DNA of 64,000 nucleotides from Poindextera sp965277425. Lineage in GTDB: Bacteria > Pseudomonadota > Alphaproteobacteria > Caulobacterales > Caulobacteraceae. A program made the position numbers and the translations under genes. A model generated the notes under the pieces. It was given only the letters and a program-made list of their open reading frames with translations. It ran no database searches and was not told where the DNA came from. Below, piece by piece: positions 59,302 to 64,000 of this stretch. How positions within the stretch are numbered: position 1 is the first letter of the stretch; every line of letters begins with the position of its first letter. The stretch spans positions 1,736,001 through 1,800,000 of the forward strand of contig CBDICR010000007.1 in NCBI GenBank assembly GCA_965277425.1, given 5' to 3'.

Positions 59302-60027
59302 ATGAGACCCCTGATCCGCGCCGCGGGCCTCGCCTGCGCCCTGCTCGCCGCGACGGCGGCGATCGCCGACGCCCAGGCGACGACGGACGCCGGGCGCCTG
59401 TTCGACGCGACCACGCTCAGCCTTTCGGCCCATGGCGAGACCAAGATCGTTCCCGACGAGGCGACCATCACCCTGGGCGTACAGACCACCGCGCCCGCCG
59501 CCGCCGAGGCCATGGCGCGGAACGCCGAACAGATGACCGAGGTCACCGCCGCCCTGCGCCGCGCCGGGGTGGCGGACAAGGATATCCAAACCTCCAACCT
59601 CAGCCTGAACGCCCAATATGTCTATGTCGCCAACGAGCCGGCCAAGCTGACCGGCTACCAGGCCTCCAACGCGGTGCGGATTACGGTCGAGGACCTGGCG
59701 CGGCTGGGGCCGGCCGTGGACGCCGTGACCGCCGCCGGCGCCAACCAGATCGACGGGATCAGCTTCGGCCTGAAGGACCCGACCGCGGCCGAAGACCAGG
59801 CCCGCCTGGCCGCGGTCAAGGCCCTGCGCGCCAAGGCCGACCTCTATGCCGGCGCCACCGGCTATCATGTCGGGCGGCTGGTCAGCCTTTCCGAGGGCGG
59901 CGGCTACGTCCCCGGCCCGGTTCAGCCGATGGCGATGGTCCGCATGGCCGCGGCCAAAACCCCCGTCGAAGCCGGCGAACTCACCGTCGGCATCGACGTC
60001 ACCGGCCTCTATGAGCTGGCGCGCTAG
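59302..60027 (+). CDS. SIMPL domain (DUF541) periplasmic protein
   Basis: 241-aa exported protein. Signal peptide MRPLIRAAGLACALLAATAAIADA, then the DUF541 core LSLSAHGETKIVPDEATITLGVQTTAPAAAEAMARNAEQM, DIQTSNLSLNAQYVY and the KADLYAGATGYHVGRLVSLSE segment. Family proteins (E. coli YggE-like) are linked to oxidative-stress tolerance, and their biochemical function is not settled. The ATG at 59302 has GGAGA 8 bases upstream. Convergent with the beta-lactamase-like gene. Confidence 0.9.
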   Translation: MRPLIRAAGLACALLAATAAIADAQATTDAGRLFDATTLSLSAHGETKIVPDEATITLGVQTTAPAAAEAMARNAEQMTEVTAALRRAGVADKDIQTSNLSLNAQYVYVANEPAKLTGYQASNAVRITVEDLARLGPAVDAVTAAGANQIDGISFGLKDPTAAEDQARLAAVKALRAKADLYAGATGYHVGRLVSLSEGGGYVPGPVQPMAMVRMAAAKTPVEAGELTVGIDVTGLYELAR

Positions 60028-60030
60028 ACC

Positions 60031-60870
60031 CTAACCCTGCGGCCAGAGGCCGGCATTGGCGAAGGTGTCCTTCAGGGTCTGTTCGATCTCTTCGCCCGGC
60101 GGGGCGTCGGCGGCCACCACCGAGGCGGCGAAGACTATGTCGCGGTTGGGGGTCTTCAGCCGGCCCACCGTCCAGCCGACGCTGCTGGAGCCGTCGGCCT
60201 GGCTGGGGCAGCTGCCGGTCTCGGCGCTCATCCGATAGCGGCCGCCGTCGCGGGCCTCGTTGGCCATCAGGGTCTGGACGAACTTCGCCGTCGCCGGCTT
60301 GACCGGCAGCTTGCCCATGTAGAGCCGCCGCAGGAAGTCCACCTGCTGGCGCGTGGTGATGGTCAGGCCGCCGCCGGAGTGCGGGCCCTGCCAGAACAGC
60401 GGCAAGGGGCCGGCCACGGTCCTGTCGCCATAGTCGAATCGCTTCAGGGCTGAGACATAGCGATCGTGGCCTATGGCGCCGGCCAGGCGCTGAAACCACC
60501 AGTCGATCTGGTTCTTGGTGGCCTTGGTGATGTCGGCGTCGGTCTGCCAGGCCTTCACCGGCTGCGGCGAGCCATCCCATTTGGCGACGCTCGTCGGCGT
60601 GACCAGGCCCTGGTCGAGGCCGATCAGGTCGGTGACGATATCGAAGGTCGCGCACGGCGGCAGCGGCGCCTTGCAGGCCTTGTCCGAATTATACTGGTAG
60701 AGCACATCGCCCGTGCGCATGTCGGCCAGGATGACGCAGGTGCCGACGCCGCCCATCTGCCTGTCGATGGCGCTCTCAAGCGTGCTCTGGTTTCGGATCG
60801 GCGCGGACCTCGGCGCGCAGGCGACCAGCGACAGGGCCAGGAGGAAGGAGCCGAGGCGGGCGCGTTTCAC
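60031..60870 (-). CDS. Class D beta-lactamase-like lipoprotein without catalytic residues
   Basis: 279-aa protein of the serine beta-lactamase/transpeptidase fold. Signal with lipobox (LSLVAC, Cys18), so a predicted lipoprotein. The motif that should be S-x-x-K (STFK in OXA) reads PPCATFDI: Ser is Ala74 and Lys is Asp77. The second motif region is weak, YGN reads YGD (about 148), and KTG reads AETG (216-219). The flanking OXA-like framework (VGWTVGRLKTPNRDIVFAASV) is intact, so this is a maintained non-enzyme rather than a pseudogene. It starts at a GTG overlapping panD's stop (GTGA). Function unknown; perhaps a penicillin-binding sensor or structural protein. Confidence 0.8.
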   Translation of the reverse strand: MKRARLGSFLLALSLVACAPRSAPIRNQSTLESAIDRQMGGVGTCVILADMRTGDVLYQYNSDKACKAPLPPCATFDIVTDLIGLDQGLVTPTSVAKWDGSPQPVKAWQTDADITKATKNQIDWWFQRLAGAIGHDRYVSALKRFDYGDRTVAGPLPLFWQGPHSGGGLTITTRQQVDFLRRLYMGKLPVKPATAKFVQTLMANEARDGGRYRMSAETGSCPSQADGSSSVGWTVGRLKTPNRDIVFAASVVAADAPPGEEIEQTLKDTFANAGLWPQG

Positions 60871-61223
60871 GCCGCGCGCTTGATGTGGTTGCCGTGCTCC
60901 AGCAGGACCACGCTCGGCGCATAGTTTCGCGCTTGGTCGGCGTCGATCTGGCCATAGGCGACCACGATCACCTTGTCGCCGGGCTGCACAAGCCGGGCCG
61001 CCGCGCCGTTGACGCCGATGACCCGCGAACCGCGCGGCGCCTCGATGGCGTAGGTGGTGAACCGCGCGCCGGTGGTGATGTTGAGCACATCGACCTGCTC
61101 GTGGGCGAAGAGGCCGGACGCGTCGAGCAGATCGCGGTCGATGGCGATGGAGCCTTCGTAGTCGAGGTCGGCCTGCGTCACCGTCGCCCGGTGCAGCTTG
61201 GCCCGCATCATGGTCACCAGCAT
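60867..61223 (-). CDS. panD: Aspartate 1-decarboxylase PanD
   Basis: Pyruvoyl enzyme converting aspartate to beta-alanine for pantothenate. About 118 aa, the normal length. LHRATVTQADLDYEGSIAIDRDLL contains the Gly-Ser self-cleavage site, where Ser becomes the pyruvoyl group. GARFTTYAIEAPRGSRVIGVNGAAARLVQPGDKVIVVAY is the conserved C-half. The start MLVTMMRAKLHR at 61223 has AAAAGG upstream; the frame stays open much further by chance. It is the first gene of a two-gene unit with the lipoprotein above. Confidence 0.93.
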   Translation of the reverse strand: MLVTMMRAKLHRATVTQADLDYEGSIAIDRDLLDASGLFAHEQVDVLNITTGARFTTYAIEAPRGSRVIGVNGAAARLVQPGDKVIVVAYGQIDADQARNYAPSVVLLEHGNHIKRAA

Positions 61224-61340
61224 CAACAAAACCTTTTGCACTGCGGCCCAACGCACGGGGGCCGAAAAGGAGCCGCGCATATACCCACTTGCGAAGGGCG
61301 GTTCAATCGTGGTCACGGCTTGTTGAGACGGGGGAAAATC

Positions 61341-62072
61341 ATGAATTCCGAGCACGCCGCCCTGCTGGCTGAACTGCGCAAGGCCGCCCGGCCGACAAGG
61401 CGCGATGCGGCGGCGCAGAACGACTCCTACGGCGGCAGCGGCCGGCCCTTCTACAATGTCTCGGTTCCGGGTCGCCGGGCCATCGCCAGACGCTGGCTGG
61501 CCAGCCGCAAGGCCCTGAGTTCGGAGGATTCTTTCGGCGTCGTCGACAGCTTGACGCAAGGCGACTCCCACGAGGAAAAGACCCTGGCCGGGATGCTTCT
61601 CGCCCTGAACCCCAAGGCGCGGCGTGAGGTGACGACCGGCGATCTGGACCGCTGGCTGGGACGCCTGAACGGCTGGGCCGAGATCGACACCTGGTGTCAG
61701 AACCTGTTCACCGCCGACGAGATGCTGGCCGACTGGCCGGCCTGGAGCGCCCTGATCGAGCAGCTTTCGCGCGATCCGGACATCAACAAACGCCGCGCCG
61801 CCCTCGTCCTGCTCAACGGCCCGGTGCACTATCGCCCCGACGCCCGCTTCCGCGACCTGGCCTTCGCCGTCCTCGAGCGGCTGAAGCCTGAGCGTCCCAT
61901 CCTGATCACCAAGGCCGTCTCCTGGCTGCTGCGCTCGATGGTCACGCAGCACCGCGACGCCGTGGCGGCCTATCTGGCGGCGAACGCGGCTTCGCTGCCG
62001 AAGATCGCCGTCCGCGAGACGACCACGAAGTTGAAGACCGGGACCAAGTCGGGGCGTAAGGCGTCGCAATGA
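61341..62072 (+). CDS. DNA alkylation repair (AlkD-like) HEAT-repeat protein
   Basis: 243-aa all-helical protein. AlkD-family proteins are DNA glycosylases built of HEAT-like repeats that remove N3- and N7-alkylpurines. It shows VSVPGRRAIARRWLA, SWLLRSMVTQHRDAVAAYLAAN and the FTADEMLADWP/INKRRAALVLL repeats. I cannot identify the catalytic acidic residue with confidence, so activity is unproven. It starts at 61341 with GGGG upstream, divergent from panD, and overlaps the next gene by ATGA. Confidence 0.8.
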   Translation: MNSEHAALLAELRKAARPTRRDAAAQNDSYGGSGRPFYNVSVPGRRAIARRWLASRKALSSEDSFGVVDSLTQGDSHEEKTLAGMLLALNPKARREVTTGDLDRWLGRLNGWAEIDTWCQNLFTADEMLADWPAWSALIEQLSRDPDINKRRAALVLLNGPVHYRPDARFRDLAFAVLERLKPERPILITKAVSWLLRSMVTQHRDAVAAYLAANAASLPKIAVRETTTKLKTGTKSGRKASQ

Positions 62073-62689
62073 CCCTGCGTCCGCTCTTCGTCACCCAGAT
62101 CTACGAGGCCTCGCTGGCCGGCGAGCGCGACTTCACCGCGTTCAACGCCGAGCTGGACGAGGCCTGTCGAATGCTGGCGGCGGAGGACGCGGCCGGCCGC
62201 GCCTGGTGCGCGCAACATGCCTATGGCGGCTACACCTCCTATGCCTCGCTCGACGACCTGCCGCGCCGGGCCAGCATTTTCGACCTGCTCAAGCGCAAGC
62301 TGGACCGGCACGCGGCAGCCTACGCCAAGGCGCTGGACTTCGACCTTGGCCGCGGGCGCCTGCGGCTGGACAGCCTGTGGGCCAATGTCCTGGACCCCGG
62401 CGCGGCGCATTCCGGGCACATCCACCCGCACAGCGTCATCTCCGGCGCGGTCTATGTGGCCATGCCGGCCGGCGCGGGGGGCCTGCGCCTTGAGGACCCT
62501 CGCCTGCCCCTGATGATGGCCGCCCCGCCCCGGCGCGCGGACGCGGCCGAGACGCAGAAGAGCTTCATCTATCTGGCGCCGGAAGCCGGAACCATCCTGA
62601 TGTGGGAAAGCTGGCTGCGCCACGAAGCCCTGCCCAACGCCGCCGAAGACGAGCGCATATCCTTGAGCTTCAACTACGGCTGGCGATGA
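62069..62689 (+). CDS. 2OG-Fe(II) oxygenase family protein (TIGR02466 type)
   Basis: 206-aa oxygenase. The iron motif is around HIHPHSVISGAVYVAMPAGAGGL (His-x-x-x-His region) and the distal part LMWESWLRHEALPN, with the R-x-S-like ERISLSFNYGWR end. These features fit the TIGR02466 putative 2OG oxygenases, whose substrates are unknown. It is coupled to the AlkD-like gene (ATGA). It is followed by a GC-rich hairpin at 62691-62709. Confidence 0.8.
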   Translation: MTLRPLFVTQIYEASLAGERDFTAFNAELDEACRMLAAEDAAGRAWCAQHAYGGYTSYASLDDLPRRASIFDLLKRKLDRHAAAYAKALDFDLGRGRLRLDSLWANVLDPGAAHSGHIHPHSVISGAVYVAMPAGAGGLRLEDPRLPLMMAAPPRRADAAETQKSFIYLAPEAGTILMWESWLRHEALPNAAEDERISLSFNYGWR

Positions 62690-62690
62690 T

Positions 62691-62840
62691 CCTCCCCCGT
62701 TGGGGGAGGGGGACCATGCGAAGCATGGTGGAGGGGGTTCGCCGCGCCTCGGCGCCGGAAGGTATCTTCAGGTCATTCTTGAAACGGGCGCGGCCGGCAT
62801 CGCACCGCCTCCACCGCGTTGCACGCGGTCCCCCTCCCCC
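62691..62840. repeat. Inverted pair of GC-rich hairpin repeats (REP/BIME-like)
   Basis: Unit A (62702-62737) is GGGGGAGGGGGACC, then ATGC-GAA-GCAT, then GGTGGAGGGGG. Unit B (62808-62840) is the same outline on the other strand: CCTCCACC, then GCGT-TGC-ACGC, then GGTCCCCCTCCCCC. The outer 14-base arms are perfect complements about 115 bases apart. The inner stems differ in sequence but each pairs with itself. A further hairpin CCTCCCCC-GTT-GGGGGAGG (62691-62709) starts the element and may terminate the oxygenase gene. Confidence 0.8.
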
Positions 62841-63637
62841 TACGGTGGAGGAACAGACATGTAGGCCATCGGCGAGCGCCTTATGAACCCCGCGCGGGCG
62901 TAGATCGCCGACTGGGATTCGCCTGCCGCCGACAGGAAGGCCATGGTGCAGCCGGCGCGGAAGGCCTGCTCGGCCAGGGCGCCGGTGATCGCCTGGGCCA
63001 AGCCGCGCCGGCGGAAACGCGGCGCAACGGCTATGCCCACCACCTCGGTCACCCCGTTCTGCGGCGGCGTGAAGGCGCCGGCGCCGGCCGTCGCGCCGCT
63101 CTGGTGGTGATAGGCGGCCAGAGCGTAGCCGCCGCGCCGAACCGAGCGCCGCAGCGCGGCGACGTCCGTCTCGTCCGCCGGCGCCGGATCGTCGAACGCG
63201 TCCTTTTGGACAGCGGCAAGGTCGAGGATCGCCTGGTCAGTCTCGGGCGTGGTCAGGTTGAAGCCCTCGACCGCGAGCGCCGCCATGGCCGGCGCCGGTC
63301 GTCGCGTCATCAGCGGCGGGCGCATCTCCACGGTGAAGCCGGCCAGGGTCAGGGCCGGTTCGACCTTCGGCGCGGCCGACGGCGCGAACTCCAGCCGAGG
63401 CTGGCGATCGCGCGCCTGGAAGGCCGCGATCAGGGCCGCGACCTCGGCCGGCGAAGGCTCAGTGAAGTCGAGCGGGATGGCGTAGTTGCTGTAGGGGCTT
63501 GGGCTGTGGTCCGAGAACAGGACCGCGAACGGCCCAATCCTGTTGTCGCCCGATCGCTCGGTCATGGCTCTGGAATAGGCATGGACCAGGAGGGCGTCGG
63601 CCAGATCGGCCGCCGCGTCGTCTGTTTTGGAGTTCAT
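62840..63637 (-). CDS. GNAT family N-acetyltransferase
   Basis: 265-aa acetyltransferase with the GNAT fold in its C-terminal half. VVGIAVAPRFRRRGLAQAITGALAEQAF carries the acetyl-CoA pyrophosphate loop (R-R-x-G-L/A), and AIYARAGFIRRSPMAYMSV is the usual C-terminal motif. The N-terminal half (residues 1-120) is divergent, so this may be a two-domain GNAT-like protein. The start at 63637 has GAGG upstream; the frame is open to 63883. The target molecule is unknown. Its end adjoins the repeat element. Confidence 0.88.
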   Translation of the reverse strand: MNSKTDDAAADLADALLVHAYSRAMTERSGDNRIGPFAVLFSDHSPSPYSNYAIPLDFTEPSPAEVAALIAAFQARDRQPRLEFAPSAAPKVEPALTLAGFTVEMRPPLMTRRPAPAMAALAVEGFNLTTPETDQAILDLAAVQKDAFDDPAPADETDVAALRRSVRRGGYALAAYHHQSGATAGAGAFTPPQNGVTEVVGIAVAPRFRRRGLAQAITGALAEQAFRAGCTMAFLSAAGESQSAIYARAGFIRRSPMAYMSVPPP

Positions 63638-63957
63638 CTGCGCCTCGTGTCGGGCGCACGATCGCGCCCGTCGGTGAATCAGGCCGCACCAAACGGCGGC
63701 GGCGGTGAGATCGGCGGGCGCTTCGGACTGGACCCTTAGGTCGCCGGACCCGGACGCGCCTCGCCGTTCCGCGCGAACGCGGTTGGCGGGTGAGGGGGGA
63801 TCATGGCGTCTCCATCGGTCTTGCGCGCGCCTGACGGGCGCGGCGACGGCATCATCGCGGGATCGAACCGCCGGGTCAATCAACAGCCGAAAAGCGCGGT
63901 AGAACCTTAAGAGCGGTTCGGCGGTTGATAGGCTGCGTCGTCGCTAAGGGAGACGTC
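63638..63957. other. Intergenic region without a recognisable gene
   Basis: About 320 bases between the divergent GNAT gene and the exported-protein gene at the right edge. It must hold their promoters. I see no tRNA, riboswitch-like structure, terminator or repeat in it. GC content is like the rest. Confidence 0.5.
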
Positions 63958-64000
63958 ATGCGAGTCTTTGCAGCCATCTTGCTGGTGGGGCTCGCGGCCT
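63958..64000 (+). CDS. Start of an exported protein (3' partial)
   Basis: The ATG at 63958 has GGGAGA 5-10 bases upstream and begins MRVFAAILLVGLAA, a signal-peptide-like segment. The gene runs off the right edge of the window, so nothing more can be said about its product. Confidence 0.6.
   Translation, partial: MRVFAAILLVGLAA

Noticed and set aside
1..64000. CRISPR arrays
   Set aside because: No regularly spaced direct repeats seen; the only clear repeats are the IS ends, the hairpin pair at 62.7 kb and short palindromes.

Overview
The window is about 64 kb of high-GC, densely coded DNA from an alphaproteobacterium. Catabolic operons dominated by acyl-CoA dehydrogenases and SDRs, a TonB-dependent receptor and short GC-rich hairpin repeats suggest the Caulobacterales (Caulobacter/Phenylobacterium type). 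That placement is an inference from gene style, not a phylogenetic result. || LAYOUT. 1-4.3 kb: the 3' end of a methylsuccinyl-CoA dehydrogenase-like gene, a patatin-like lipase, a DUF72 protein with an apparent non-AUG start, a 65-aa protein that looks leaderless, and a CaCA-type cation exchanger. 4.5-9.6 kb: a molybdenum-cofactor block (moeA-like, mobA, a YdeP/FdhF-type formate dehydrogenase-like protein, fdhD). 9.8-13.7 kb: an ornithine cyclodeaminase-family protein, an M61 peptidase, a small unknown protein and a frameshifted SDR remnant. 13.9-21.1 kb: a tightly coupled plus-strand operon (SDR, Rieske oxygenase alpha and beta, extradiol-type VOC protein, SDR, ACMSD-type amidohydrolase, TetR, P450). 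30.5-21.2 kb (minus): a cyclohexanecarboxylate-degradation-like operon headed by a BadR-like MarR regulator and BadH- and BadI-like enzymes, then a CoA-transferase, two acyl-CoA dehydrogenases, a BKACE enzyme, an unusual enoyl-CoA hydratase and a CaiB CoA-transferase. 30.8-34.2 kb: a divergent arm (MaoC hydratase, CitE-like lyase, acyl-CoA dehydrogenase, nitronate monooxygenase). || 34.2-36.6 kb is an island of broken DNA: a class III alcohol dehydrogenase fragment, an IS1595-type transposase fragment, and a two-gene toxin-like module whose second gene is split by a complete IS5-family element. Its CTAG target duplication is intact, so the original reading frame can be rebuilt. 37.7-45 kb: an Atu/Liu-like operon (acyl-CoA dehydrogenase, SDR, split biotin carboxylase plus carrier, carboxyltransferase) followed by an acyl-CoA ligase and a GntR regulator. 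|| 46.1-59 kb: a glycoside-utilisation-like locus. Going leftward it holds a TonB receptor, a sugar isomerase, a secreted carboxylesterase, a GPH-type symporter, three tandem phytanoyl-CoA-dioxygenase-family proteins and a GH5 glycosidase. Going rightward it holds a fourth PhyH protein and a GH1 glycosidase. 59-64 kb: a CAT-anticodon tRNA, a SIMPL-domain protein, panD coupled to a class D beta-lactamase-like lipoprotein that has lost its catalytic residues, an AlkD-like protein, a TIGR02466-type 2OG oxygenase, an inverted pair of hairpin repeats, a GNAT acetyltransferase and the start of an exported protein. || HOW IT FITS TOGETHER (inference). The 13.9-59 kb stretch reads as machinery for an alicyclic or terpenoid-like compound, possibly taken up as a glycoside or ester. 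The steps would be uptake and deglycosylation, hydroxylation (PhyH, P450, Rieske), CoA activation, dehydrogenation and hydration, BadH/BadI ring opening, removal of methyl branches by carboxylation, and thiolytic or lyase cleavage. Three similar palindromic sites, at the marR/maoC divergence, before an acyl-CoA dehydrogenase and before the acyl-CoA ligase, suggest that one MarR regulator ties parts of this together.
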